Shown: positions 55,803 to 64,000 of the stretch, in pieces
Numbering within the stretch: position 1 is the first letter of the stretch
Layout: every line of letters begins with the position of its first letter
NCBI GenBank assembly: GCA_001485605.1
Contig: FAON01000012.1
Location: 62,001 to 126,000 of the forward strand
Length of the DNA stretch: 64,000 bases
Reading direction: 5' to 3'
Source of the DNA: Candidatus Kryptobacter tengchongensis
GTDB taxonomy: Bacteria > Bacteroidota > Ignavibacteria > Kryptoniales > Kryptoniaceae
Notes under the pieces: generated by a model
Told to the model about the DNA's origin: nothing
Databases searched by the model: none
The model's input: the letters and a program-made list of their open reading frames with translations, nothing else
Program-made: the position numbers and the translations under genes

Positions 55803-56426
55803 ATGTCAAAATCAAGAAGGCGTGAAATAATCAAAGAGAGACATAAACAAGAAATCATTGAATCTGCACTGTATCTATTTGGCAAGAAAGGTTACAAGGA
55901 TACAACCATTGAGGAAATTGCAGAATATGCCCAATTTAGCAAAGGCTCTATTTATTCTTATTTCTCAAGTAAAAAACAACTTTTTGACGAAATTTTAAAA
56001 GCACTTTTTGATAAAATTCAACTGTTTGCGGACGAAGCCAAAAGCCTAAAAGGTGAGGCAAGAGAAAAATTAAGGGCTTACGCCTTAAATCTTGTCAATT
56101 TCTTTTTAAACGAAAACAGATACTCTTTTCATGTGATGATGCAGGCGATTATGCAAATGGAAGCAGATGAAAAAGAATCAACAACAAATTATGTTAGAGA
56201 AAGACTTCACCAAATCTCAAAGATATTGCTTGAGATCATCAAAGCAGATATAAAAAATAGACGTTTGAAAAACATCAACCCAAATCTCGTCGTTATGGCT
56301 TTTAATGGCATGCTCAGAGACATCATCTACGGATGTTTGACGGAAGATCAAATTGGGATGAAACCTGAAGAGATGGTTGATATGGTTATTGAGATAATTT
56401 TTGATGGAATTTCAAAAAACAAATAA
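55803..56426 (+). CDS. TetR-family repressor of the efflux operon
   Basis: 207 residues. The N-terminal helix-turn-helix (KQEIIESALYLFGKKGYKDTTIEEIAEYAQFSKGSIYSYFSSKKQLFDEI) is a clear TetR_N domain; the C-terminal ligand domain is helical. It is the first gene of the tolC-adaptor-RND operon and probably represses it, with release by an unknown compound. The tolC gene begins 10 bases after its stop. Confidence 0.9.
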   Translation: MSKSRRREIIKERHKQEIIESALYLFGKKGYKDTTIEEIAEYAQFSKGSIYSYFSSKKQLFDEILKALFDKIQLFADEAKSLKGEAREKLRAYALNLVNFFLNENRYSFHVMMQAIMQMEADEKESTTNYVRERLHQISKILLEIIKADIKNRRLKNINPNLVVMAFNGMLRDIIYGCLTEDQIGMKPEEMVDMVIEIIFDGISKNK

Positions 56427-56436
56427 AAGAAGCAAC

Positions 56437-57762
56437 ATGAGAACACTAATCTTGTTTCTACTACCTGCGATATTACTATCGCAGTCAAAAATATTGACCC
56501 TTGAAAATGCAATCAAAATAGCACTTGAGAATAACAACCAAGTTAAACTTGCAAGACTTGAGATAATCAAATCCGACGAAAAACTTATTGAGGCAAGGTC
56601 TGGTTTAATCCCGCAAATTACCGTTTCAGGCAGTTATTCAAGATATCTCAAAAAACCAGTTTTATTCCTTCCACCTGATTCGCCATTTGGAAGATTAACA
56701 GGGGGGGTGATTGAGATAGGCTTTGATAATTCGTATATTGGTTTGATTAATCTTCAAATGCCACTTTTCTCTTGGTCTGTCTACGCTGGGATAAAAACCG
56801 CAAACAAAGGAAGGTTAATCGCCGAACAAGCATATAAAAGTGCGGTGTTGAAAACGATAAGCGATGTGAAAAAATCTTTTTATGGACTTCTCCTTGCCAA
56901 AGAAGCCTATAAAATAACACAAATGAGGATTGAACTTGCTGAAGACAACTTGAAAAATGTAGAAAAGTTATATCGTCAGGGTGTCGCCTCCGAGTATGAT
57001 TACATCAATGCACAGGTTCAATATCAAAACTTACAACCATTGTTAATTCAAGCCGAAAACAACCTTGAAATTGCAAAGAATGCTCTTAAACTTGTCCTCG
57101 GTATTGATGTAAAACAAGATATAGATGTGGAAGGGGAAATGAATGTTGATAATTTAACAGAGATTGATTATTCAACCGCGCTTAAAGAATTATACGAAAA
57201 CAATCCAGACCTGAAACAGGTTGAGTATCAGGTTGATCTTTCAAAGGATCTTGTTTCGCTTGAGCTTGCTGGGCATCTTCCTTCGCTTTTCCTTACTGGA
57301 AACTTTCAATATCAAGCACAAGCAAATGATTTCAACTTCAATCAATATAGGTGGATAAGGACAACATTTGTCGGCTTGCAAATACAAATTCCAATTTTTA
57401 AAGGATTCGGAACTCAGGCAAGGGTTGACCAAGCTAAGATGTCGCTTCAGCAAACAATGGAAAGAATGACTTTCACGAAACAGTTACTTGAAAACGAATT
57501 AAAAAATACGATTTATAAAATTGAGCAATCAAAAAAGAGAATAGAGGCACAGAAAAAAGCGGTTGAGCTTGCTGAACTTGGTTATAAAATTGCAAGGAAA
57601 AGATTTGAAAGTGGTGTTGGGACACAACTTGAAGTGAGCAATTCCGAATTAAACCTTGCACAGGCAAAGTTAAATTATCAACAGGCAATTTATGATTATT
57701 TGACAGCTCTAAGCGAACTTGAGAAATTAACAGGCAAAACAAATTATATGGAGGAAAGATGA
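56437..57762 (+). CDS. TolC-family outer membrane efflux protein
   Basis: 441 residues from ATG at 56437 (signal peptide MRTLILFLLPAILLSQ); a TTG at 56401 would add 12 hydrophilic residues and overlap tetR. Two OEP repeats are seen, each with the ALENNNQVKLARLEI / LYENNPDLKQVEYQV helix start, and long coiled coils (LLLAKEAYKITQMRIELAEDNL, KKRIEAQKKAVELAELGYKIARKRFESG). It forms the outer-membrane channel of the pump. Stop and adaptor start overlap (ATGA). Confidence 0.92.
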   Translation: MRTLILFLLPAILLSQSKILTLENAIKIALENNNQVKLARLEIIKSDEKLIEARSGLIPQITVSGSYSRYLKKPVLFLPPDSPFGRLTGGVIEIGFDNSYIGLINLQMPLFSWSVYAGIKTANKGRLIAEQAYKSAVLKTISDVKKSFYGLLLAKEAYKITQMRIELAEDNLKNVEKLYRQGVASEYDYINAQVQYQNLQPLLIQAENNLEIAKNALKLVLGIDVKQDIDVEGEMNVDNLTEIDYSTALKELYENNPDLKQVEYQVDLSKDLVSLELAGHLPSLFLTGNFQYQAQANDFNFNQYRWIRTTFVGLQIQIPIFKGFGTQARVDQAKMSLQQTMERMTFTKQLLENELKNTIYKIEQSKKRIEAQKKAVELAELGYKIARKRFESGVGTQLEVSNSELNLAQAKLNYQQAIYDYLTALSELEKLTGKTNYMEER

Positions 57763-58799
57763 ACAAAATCTTTTTAAGCATATTTTTAATAACCTTAATA
57801 ATTTTCGCACTTGGTTGCGCTTCAAGGACTGAAAATTCAAAAGCGAATAATCCTGACGAAGAAATTATTCCTGTTAAAGCCTTAAAAGCGGTAAAAAAGA
57901 ATTATGATATAATACTTGAATACGCTGGAACCGTTGAACCTTATCAAAAAGCCAGGATTGGAGCACAGATGTCTGGAACAATTGAAAAAATTTATGTTAA
58001 AGAGGGTGATTTTGTAAAAGAGGGACAACTCCTCGTTCAGATGAATACACAACAATTAACGCAGGCGAAAATACAGTTTGAACTTGCTGAATCTGACTAT
58101 AAAAGGATGAAATCTCTTTTTGAAACCGGCTCAATCCCAGAACAACAATTTGAAAGGTCAAAAGCAAATTATGAAGCAGCGAAAGCTTCGTATGAACTCA
58201 TGCTATCAAATACTCAAATTCGCGCTCCATTTGATGGTATTGTTACCGAAAGACTTATGAATGAAGGCGAGGTCTTCACACTTGTCCCCTCAGGTGGTGG
58301 AAGCCCTGGGATAATTACCCTTATGCGAATGGATGTCGTAAAAATTAAATTGAGCATCGCTGAGAAAGATTTTCCTTTGATTAAATTAAATCAACCAGCT
58401 GAAGTAATTGTAGATGCTTATCCCGATAAAGTTTTTATGGGGAGGGTGATTCAAAAAAACCCAGCCGTAAGCGCGCTTACAAGAACATTTACTGCCGATG
58501 TTGAGGTCCCAAATCCACAACTCTTGTTAAGACCTGGCATGTTTGCAAAGGTTCGGATAAAAGTTGGTCAGGGTCAGGGAGTAATCATCCCAGAATCAGC
58601 AGTTGTCCCACTCCCGGGCTCAAATGTGAATTATGTCTTCGTTGTACGCGAAGATATTGTTAAAAGAAAGAATATAACTATTGGGAGGAAATTTGATGGT
58701 GAGGTTGAAGTGTTAAACGGCGTTGAGGAAAATGAACTTGTCGTTGTAACAGGTCAAGCGAAACTTTACGACGGAACAAAAGTAAAAATAGTTGAATAA
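57759..58799 (+). CDS. RND efflux periplasmic adaptor lipoprotein
   Basis: 346 residues. Lipobox ALGC at residues 17-20 of the N-terminus, then a lipoyl/barrel-sandwich half motif (GTVEPYQKARIGAQMSGTIEKIYVKEGDFVKEGQLLVQM), a short alpha-hairpin (TQAKIQFELAESDYKRMKSLFETGSIPEQQFERSKANYEAAKASYELM), the second lipoyl half (TQIRAPFDGIVTERLMNEGE) and beta-barrel parts. The hairpin is short, as in MexA/AcrA. It links the RND pump to TolC. Confidence 0.92.
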   Translation: MNKIFLSIFLITLIIFALGCASRTENSKANNPDEEIIPVKALKAVKKNYDIILEYAGTVEPYQKARIGAQMSGTIEKIYVKEGDFVKEGQLLVQMNTQQLTQAKIQFELAESDYKRMKSLFETGSIPEQQFERSKANYEAAKASYELMLSNTQIRAPFDGIVTERLMNEGEVFTLVPSGGGSPGIITLMRMDVVKIKLSIAEKDFPLIKLNQPAEVIVDAYPDKVFMGRVIQKNPAVSALTRTFTADVEVPNPQLLLRPGMFAKVRIKVGQGQGVIIPESAVVPLPGSNVNYVFVVREDIVKRKNITIGRKFDGEVEVLNGVEENELVVVTGQAKLYDGTKVKIVE

Positions 58800-58817
58800 A
58801 AATCAGGAGGTGTAAAA

Positions 58818-61800
58818 ATGAACTTATCTAAATTATCTGTAAATAGACCTGTCACAGTAATAATGTTTTACATGGCACTTGCTGTTTTGGGAGCTTTTGC
58901 ATTCATTCGCCTTGCGATAGATCTACTTCCAAAACTTGAACCCCCAGCGATAAGCGTTGTGACAATTTACCCAGGGGCATCAGCGGAAGAAGTTGAACAG
59001 AAAGTTACAAAACCCATTGAAGAAGAAGTCAGCACAATTAATAATGTGTCAAAAGTTACATCAAATTCAAAAGACAATATTTCAATTATAACTGTATCAT
59101 TTAGCTGGGGGACTGATATTGCAGAGGCGACAAATGATATAAGAGATGCAATAGATAGAGTAAAGAGAAACCTACCTGATGATGCGCAAGAACCTTCAAT
59201 TTTTAAATTCAGCACATCAACTTTGCCAGTTATGATAATAGGTATAAATTCAAGTGAAAGCTTCCCCGGGATTAACAAAATCATAGAGGACAAAATAGCT
59301 CAACCACTGAGACAGGTCCCAGGGGTTGGCGCCGTCTTTGCGATCGGTGGACCCCAACGCGAAATTCTTATAAAAGTTGACCCCAAAAAACTTGAAGCTT
59401 ACAACTTAACAATCCCACAACTCGCTCAAATACTTAAGACCGAAAATTTTTCTCTTCCAGCTGGCATAATTAAAGTTGGGATGAAAGAGTACAATGTTCG
59501 CGTTCCAGGTGAGTTTAAATCAATTGACGAAATTAAATCAACTGTCATTGGGAATTATCAAGGTGCTCTTGTTTATCTAAAAGATGTTGCCGATGTAATT
59601 GATACAATCAAAGAACAAACGCTTTATGTCAAAATAAACAATACCCCTGGGGTTTTACTTTTCATCCAGAAACAGGCAACGGCAAACACAATTGAAGTAG
59701 TTGAAGCCGTTAAAAAAATTCTGCCGAAAATTGAGAAGACTTTACCAAGAGATGTGAAACTCAACATCGCATTTGATTCCTCTGAATTTATCAGAAATTC
59801 AATTCGCAATTTAAATAACGCGATAATTTACGGTGCGATTTTCGTTATACTTGTTGTTCTTTTCTTCCTTCGCAAAGTGAGAGCAAGCTTGATAATAATT
59901 CTAACTATTCCATTTTCACTTATCGTCGCATTCATCACGCTTTATTTAATTGGCGGGACAATAAATCTTATCTCGCTTTCTTCACTTGCCATTGCCGTTG
60001 GGATTGTTGTAGATAATGCCATAGTTGTCCTTGAAAACATAACCCGACACATTGAACGGGGTGAAAATCCAAAAACAGCTTCGGTTATTGGGGCCAGCGA
60101 GGTTGGTCTTGCAATTTTGGCATCATCATTGACGAATATTGCTGTGTTCTTCCCCCTTGCGTTTTTAACTGGAATTGCCGGCTTCCTTTTTAAAGAACTT
60201 GGAATTCTTGTAACCGTGATGGTTTTAACATCACTATTTGCTTCATTGACTCTAACCCCGACCTTATCTTCCAAATGGCTGAGGAAACAGGAAAAATTAA
60301 AAAACAAATTCCTCTCAAAATTTTTTGAAACGAGCGAAAAATGGTTCCGTTCAATTGAAGGAGTCTATGGAAACATCATATCTTGGGCTTTGAAACACAA
60401 AGCTATGGTTATACTTATTGCACTTATTTTATTTGTTGGCTCATTTATATTGTTTAGATTTGTTGGATTTGAATTCTTCCCCGCAAGCGATACAGGACAA
60501 ATCCAGATAATCGCACAACTTCCCGTTGGAACAAGAATTGATGAAACAATAAAGGTTGGCGAGCAATTACAGAAAATTTTAATTGAGGAAATCCCCGAAA
60601 AATGGAGAAAATATATCTTTATGAGAGCTGGAACAACTGAGCAAGGCTTTGCAACAATAACAGGTCAAGTTGAAGGGAGTAATGTTGTAACCGTTGGCGC
60701 AAGACTTGTCCCATTGAAAGAAAGAAGGGTTACAGTCCAGGAACTTGGGGCAAGAATCAGAGAAAAAGCTAAATTGATCCCGGGGATTGATAAAATTGAA
60801 ATTTCCCGTGGATCAGATTTCCAGGCACTGCTATTTGGTGGTGGGAAACCATTGACAGTTGAAATCGTCGGCTATGATTTAAACCTTACATCGCAAGTTG
60901 CCGAAAAAATCAAAGATGAGCTTGAGAAAATCCCTGGTGCAAAAGATGTTCAGATAGGAAGAAGTGGATTAACACCAGAGATAAGAATTGAAATTGATAA
61001 ACAAAAAGCGTCCGCTCTTGGACTTAACACAACAGTTATTGCAAGCACAATAAGATCAAGTATTTACGGACTTAAAGCAACAACCTATAAAGAACTCGGC
61101 GATGAATATGACATATTAATTCAACCTGGCGCTGATCTGCGAAACAGCATTTCATACATCAGTGAAATTCCTGTTCGCACTGTGTCTGGAAACACCGTTA
61201 AAATAAAAGATGTTGCAAAAATTTATGAGACTTTCTCTCCAATTGAAATTCAGCGCAGGGATAGACAACGAATTATACCCGTAGGCGCAAATGTTGAAGG
61301 AAGAGCTCTTGGCGATGTTGTCAAAGACTTACAAGAAAGGATATCAAAAATTGATATACCACCAGGGATTGAAATAAGATTCGCTGGTCAGGTTGAGGAG
61401 CAGGCGAAATCATTCCGTGACCTTTTCCAAGTTTTAATCCTTGGCGTTATATTGACCTATATGATTATGGCTTCACAATTTGAGTCACTGCTTCATCCAT
61501 TCGTTATAATGTTTTCAGTTCCATTTGCGTTCACTGGCGTTGTTTTAGGTCTGCTTGTTTTTGGAGTACCGTTTGGGCTTACAGCTTTTATGGGCTTGAT
61601 AATGCTTGTCGGTATAGTTGTTAATAATGCGATTGTTCTCGTAGATTACACAAATCTTTTAAGAGCTCGTGGTTACGAATTTTACACATCAATAATTACA
61701 GCTGGAAAAACACGCTTGAGACCCGTTTTGATGACAACTTTTACCACGATCTTAGGAACCTTGCCACTTGCCGTTTTCAAAGGTGAAGGTTCTGAACTAT

Positions 61801-61916
61801 GGCGTCCGCTTGGGATAACGATGCTTGGAGGGTTAACTTTTTCAACTTTAATAACACTTGTGCTTGTTCCAACAATCTATTCAATCTTTGAACATAAAAA
61901 AGTGGAGGTTAAATGA
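58818..61916 (+). CDS. RND multidrug efflux permease (HAE1-like)
   Basis: 1032 residues, the full AcrB/MexB-type architecture: TM1 (VIMFYMALAVLGAFAFIRLA), porter domain with PGASAEEVEQKVTKPIEEEV, TM2-6, a second porter domain and TM8-12 ending VLVPTIYSIFEHKK. The TM4 proton-relay segment is IVVD399-N400-AIVVLEN, with one Asp where AcrB has two. A strong AGGAGGTG precedes the start. The substrate range is unknown; the sequence fits drug or lipophilic-compound export rather than heavy-metal RND (no HME motif in TM4). Confidence 0.93.
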   Translation: MNLSKLSVNRPVTVIMFYMALAVLGAFAFIRLAIDLLPKLEPPAISVVTIYPGASAEEVEQKVTKPIEEEVSTINNVSKVTSNSKDNISIITVSFSWGTDIAEATNDIRDAIDRVKRNLPDDAQEPSIFKFSTSTLPVMIIGINSSESFPGINKIIEDKIAQPLRQVPGVGAVFAIGGPQREILIKVDPKKLEAYNLTIPQLAQILKTENFSLPAGIIKVGMKEYNVRVPGEFKSIDEIKSTVIGNYQGALVYLKDVADVIDTIKEQTLYVKINNTPGVLLFIQKQATANTIEVVEAVKKILPKIEKTLPRDVKLNIAFDSSEFIRNSIRNLNNAIIYGAIFVILVVLFFLRKVRASLIIILTIPFSLIVAFITLYLIGGTINLISLSSLAIAVGIVVDNAIVVLENITRHIERGENPKTASVIGASEVGLAILASSLTNIAVFFPLAFLTGIAGFLFKELGILVTVMVLTSLFASLTLTPTLSSKWLRKQEKLKNKFLSKFFETSEKWFRSIEGVYGNIISWALKHKAMVILIALILFVGSFILFRFVGFEFFPASDTGQIQIIAQLPVGTRIDETIKVGEQLQKILIEEIPEKWRKYIFMRAGTTEQGFATITGQVEGSNVVTVGARLVPLKERRVTVQELGARIREKAKLIPGIDKIEISRGSDFQALLFGGGKPLTVEIVGYDLNLTSQVAEKIKDELEKIPGAKDVQIGRSGLTPEIRIEIDKQKASALGLNTTVIASTIRSSIYGLKATTYKELGDEYDILIQPGADLRNSISYISEIPVRTVSGNTVKIKDVAKIYETFSPIEIQRRDRQRIIPVGANVEGRALGDVVKDLQERISKIDIPPGIEIRFAGQVEEQAKSFRDLFQVLILGVILTYMIMASQFESLLHPFVIMFSVPFAFTGVVLGLLVFGVPFGLTAFMGLIMLVGIVVNNAIVLVDYTNLLRARGYEFYTSIITAGKTRLRPVLMTTFTTILGTLPLAVFKGEGSELWRPLGITMLGGLTFSTLITLVLVPTIYSIFEHKKVEVK

Positions 61917-62206
61917 AACTTGTGATGCTTATATTCAATCAAGCTCTTGAAGATGAGGTTATGAAAATTTTTGACAAGTTAAATATACGTGGATTTACAC
62001 AAATTAACGATGTTTATGGTCAGGGCTCAGATAAAGGAGAGCCACACTTTGGTACACATATATGGCCAGATGTCAACACAATGATTTTAACCGTTATTCC
62101 TGATGAAAAAGTTGAAGATTTTTTGAGCGAGGTGAAATTTCTGAACAATAGATTTGAAGAGGAAGGAATCCATGCATTTACTCTTAATGTTGAGCGGATG
62201 GTATAA
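61913..62206 (+). CDS. PG0541-like small transporter-associated protein
   Basis: 97 residues. It matches the small PII/ACT-like proteins (PG0541 type) found directly after RND permeases in Bacteroidota-group genomes: MKLVMLIFNQALEDEVMKIF, then NIRGFTQINDVYGQG, HIWPDVNTMILTVI and LSEVKFLNNRFEEEGIHAFTLNVERM. The ferredoxin-like order suggests a regulatory or sensing role on the pump, but none has been shown to my knowledge. The start overlaps the permease stop (ATGA). Confidence 0.8.
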   Translation: MKLVMLIFNQALEDEVMKIFDKLNIRGFTQINDVYGQGSDKGEPHFGTHIWPDVNTMILTVIPDEKVEDFLSEVKFLNNRFEEEGIHAFTLNVERMV

Positions 62207-62210
62207 AAAT

Positions 62211-62240
62211 AAGGCGGGCTTCTACGCCCGCCTTCACTTT
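62211..62240 (+). terminator. Intrinsic terminator of the efflux operon
   Basis: Perfect 9-bp stem AAGGCGGGC (62211-62219) / GCCCGCCTT (62226-62234), loop TTCTAC, followed by CACTTTTT. Five bases after the PG0541-like stop. The A-run on the other side (TATAAAAAT) could make it serve the convergent SDR gene as well. Confidence 0.88.
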
Positions 62241-63038
62241 TTACCCTGCGATAAACTCCCCCCCATCAACCCCTATGATATTACCAGTAACCCATTGCAT
62301 ATCATCATGGCTTAAATGAACGATTGCTTTTGCAACATCTTCAGGTGTTGTTAGTCTGCCAGATGGGTTTCTCCTAAGCGAATATTCAATCATTTGCTCA
62401 TTTCCTGGTATTTTTCTCAACGCTGGAGTATCTGTAACACCAGCTCTTATACCATTAACAGTTATTCCATATTTTGCAAGTTCGTATGCAAGCTGTCTTA
62501 TATGAGATTCAAGTGCAGCTTTTGCTGCTGAAACGGGTCCATAATATGCCCAAACTCTCGTTGACCCCTCACTTGTCATAGCGAAGATCCTTGTCCCTTT
62601 CCCTATCAACTTACGATGAAATAAATCCTGAACCCAGTAAACCAAACTATGTGCCATTACATCAAGTGTCATATCCATTTGCTTCGGCGTCACCTGTTCC
62701 TCGGGATTTTCGGCTATATACGGTCTTAAAGTTCCAAAAGCAAGTGAGTGAAGAACAACTTTTATAATTGATGGTTCGCTTGAAAATCTTTTTTCAATAG
62801 CGTCCAAAACCTCTTTTCTTTTTTCATGATCTGCTGCATTTACATTAAAAAATTCAACCTCAACTCCATTTTCCTTTATCTGATTTATAACCTTCTCAAC
62901 ATTTGGCATTGTAGCAGCTCTATCAAGATGGACTCCGAAGATATTATAACCATTTTTTGAAAGTTCAATTGCAGTGGCAGCACCAAAGCCACTTGATGAA
63001 CCAAGAATTAATGCCCATTTTTTCATCTCTTTCTCCAT
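62241..63038 (-). CDS. Enoyl-ACP reductase-like SDR
   Basis: 265 residues. Rossmann motif LGSSSGFGAATAIELSKNGY, VVLHSLAFGT (NAG-like position), an active-site stretch AMTSEGSTRVWAYYGPVSAAKAALESHIRQLAYEL with Tyr-x6-Lys, and WVTGNIIGVDGGEF at the end. Tyr-x6-Lys rather than Tyr-x3-Lys is the FabI/FabL pattern, so an enoyl-ACP reductase of fatty-acid synthesis is likely. An ordinary SDR oxidoreductase is the alternative. It follows a small unknown gene by 16 bases. Confidence 0.7.
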   Translation of the reverse strand: MEKEMKKWALILGSSSGFGAATAIELSKNGYNIFGVHLDRAATMPNVEKVINQIKENGVEVEFFNVNAADHEKRKEVLDAIEKRFSSEPSIIKVVLHSLAFGTLRPYIAENPEEQVTPKQMDMTLDVMAHSLVYWVQDLFHRKLIGKGTRIFAMTSEGSTRVWAYYGPVSAAKAALESHIRQLAYELAKYGITVNGIRAGVTDTPALRKIPGNEQMIEYSLRRNPSGRLTTPEDVAKAIVHLSHDDMQWVTGNIIGVDGGEFIAG

Positions 63039-63054
63039 TTTATTTCACTTTGAT

Positions 63055-63312
63055 TTAAATTCCCCTTTCCTTTAATCTCATCCTTATAATTTTTATCGCC
63101 TCTTCCTCCGGTATATTCAATCTTGCCCTTGCCATCTTAACAGCTATCTCAAGCGAATCAATTTTGCCCGTAAGATAAAGCCAAATATGATATCCAAGAC
63201 GATTTAAATCATTTGGTTCTTCTGCTGGGATACCCTCAACGCTTGAATAAGCGATTTTCTCAAGACTATCAGATGGAAATTCTTTAACCGAAGATGGGGC
63301 TTTTGTCGTCAT
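63055..63312 (-). CDS. Small protein of unknown function
   Basis: 85 residues, soluble, no signal or TM segment. The middle is LNRLGYHIWLYLTGKIDSLEIAVKMARARLNIPEEEAIKIIRMRLKER, mostly amphipathic helix. I do not recognise a family. Codon use looks like its neighbours, and it is the first gene of a likely two-gene unit with the SDR, which is the only clue to its role. Confidence 0.55.
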   Translation of the reverse strand: MTTKAPSSVKEFPSDSLEKIAYSSVEGIPAEEPNDLNRLGYHIWLYLTGKIDSLEIAVKMARARLNIPEEEAIKIIRMRLKERGI

Positions 63313-63399
63313 TTAAATTTTTAACTTTTTTTACAATTTTACGATTTTACGATGAAAATTTCAAGTTTATATAACTCAAAAGTCACCGAATAGCTCAAT

Positions 63400-63428
63400 T
63401 TGATTTTTTACGGACTATAACTTATATT
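63400..63428 (+). promoter_or_regulatory. Promoter of the yggS-like gene
   Basis: TTGATT (63400-63405), 17 bases, TATATT (63423-63428); ATG at 63459, leader of about 25 bases. Same consensus as the other promoters of the window. Confidence 0.65.
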
Positions 63429-63458
63429 TAAAACTCAAAAGCACACTTTATTTTCCTA

Positions 63459-64000
63459 ATGATCGCTGAAAACATCTCTGAAATAAAGAAAAGGATTTGG
63501 GAGGTCTGTAAAAAAGTAGGTAGAAATCCAGAGGAAATCACTATAGTAGCAGTTACAAAAACTGTTCCTGTTGATAAGATAAAAGAAGCCATAAACGCTG
63601 GGATTTACGACATAGGTGAAAACAAGGTTCAGGAGCTCCTTGAAAAAAGGAATTCAATTGAAAATGTAAGATGGCATTTCGTTGGACACCTCCAGACTAA
63701 TAAAGTTAAATACATAGTTGATTTCGTTTACCTGATACATTCTGTTGATAGCTTGAAACTCGCACTTGAGATTGAAAAGCGAGCTAAAAAAATAAATCGC
63801 ATAATTGATATTTTGATTGAGGTTAATACATCTGGAGAGAAAACAAAATATGGAGTAAAGCCAGAAGAGGCAATTGAACTTGTCAGACAGATTTCTGAAA
63901 GATGCGAGTTTGTCAGAATAAAAGGATTGATGACGGTTGCAGCATATTTGCCAAATCCAGAGGATGTTCGCCCGATGTTTAGATTATTAAAGCAACTGAA
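63459..64000 (+). CDS. YggS/PLPBP family pyridoxal-phosphate homeostasis protein (partial)
   Basis: 180 codons to the right edge; the C-terminus lies outside. PLP Lys34 in ITIVAVTKTVP, IGENKVQELLEK, the HFVGHLQTNKVKYI signature, IEVNTSGEKTKYG and IKGLMTVAAY identify the family, a TIM-barrel protein that binds PLP and balances vitamin B6 and amino-acid pools. No Shine-Dalgarno is visible before the ATG. Confidence 0.92.
   Translation, partial: MIAENISEIKKRIWEVCKKVGRNPEEITIVAVTKTVPVDKIKEAINAGIYDIGENKVQELLEKRNSIENVRWHFVGHLQTNKVKYIVDFVYLIHSVDSLKLALEIEKRAKKINRIIDILIEVNTSGEKTKYGVKPEEAIELVRQISERCEFVRIKGLMTVAAYLPNPEDVRPMFRLLKQL

Noticed and set aside
1-64000. tRNA, rRNA, CRISPR, insertion sequence or prophage
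   Set aside because: No cloverleaf with a T-loop motif, no spaced short repeats and no transposase or phage motif was seen; all gaps are below 300 bases.

Overview
The window is an AT-rich stretch of a bacterial chromosome, almost fully coding, with no gap above 300 bases, no rRNA or tRNA gene, no CRISPR array and no insertion sequence. The best fit is a member of the FCB (Bacteroidota-like) superphylum close to Ignavibacteria/Kryptonia. Two large secreted proteins end in the FELYQNYPNPFNPS-type sorting domain (type IX secretion), a third has a degenerate version, and the RND pump carries the small PG0541-type partner common in that group. HypC/HypE, a complete cytochrome c maturation set and a thermophile-type coiled-coil nuclease suggest a respiring, probably thermophilic organism. 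The lineage is an inference, not a measured placement.

Layout. 1-5.6 kb (+): a partial gene, a secreted zinc protease, an ASH/TPR lipoprotein, then hypC-hypE without hypD. 5.7-7.8 kb (-): a small exported protein whose signal peptide lies in another frame, and a sorting-domain protein. 8-13 kb (-): ccmA-B-C-D-E-F, with a CxxxY-type CcmE and no ccmH. 13-20 kb (-): a secreted metalloprotease coupled to an FG-GAP repeat protein, a thioesterase, BamD, an unknown membrane protein and glutamate dehydrogenase, mostly overlapping. 20-26 kb (-): repeat coiled-coil nuclease, HtpX, ABC ATPase, AsnS and an MFS transporter. 26-29.5 kb (+): hybrid histidine kinase, NtrC-type regulator and dCTP deaminase.

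29.5-46.5 kb (-): pterin dehydratase and a complete division/cell-wall cluster, mraZ-rsmH-ftsL-ftsI-murE-murF-mraY-murD-ftsW-murG-murC-murB-ftsQ-ftsA-ftsZ. A clear promoter precedes mraZ, and three GTGGT repeats at 10-bp spacing look like the MraZ operator. Divergent from it is a LexA-like repressor that has lost its cleavage site and both catalytic residues, yet has a perfect GAAC-N4-GTTC box filling its own promoter spacer. 47.3-55.7 kb (-): mfd, murQ, rsmG, mnmG and mnmE, with two parS-like sites flanking mnmG. 55.8-62.2 kb (+): a tetR-tolC-adaptor-RND pump-PG0541 operon closed by a terminator. 62.2-64 kb: an enoyl-reductase-like SDR, a small unknown gene and the start of a YggS/PLPBP gene.

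Most noteworthy: the cleavage-dead LexA with its SOS-type operator, the parS pair, the variant Ccm system, the nuclease with modular 14/21/32-residue repeats, the frame-shifted exported protein, and a recurring promoter of the form TTGA(C/T)-N16/17-TATATT.
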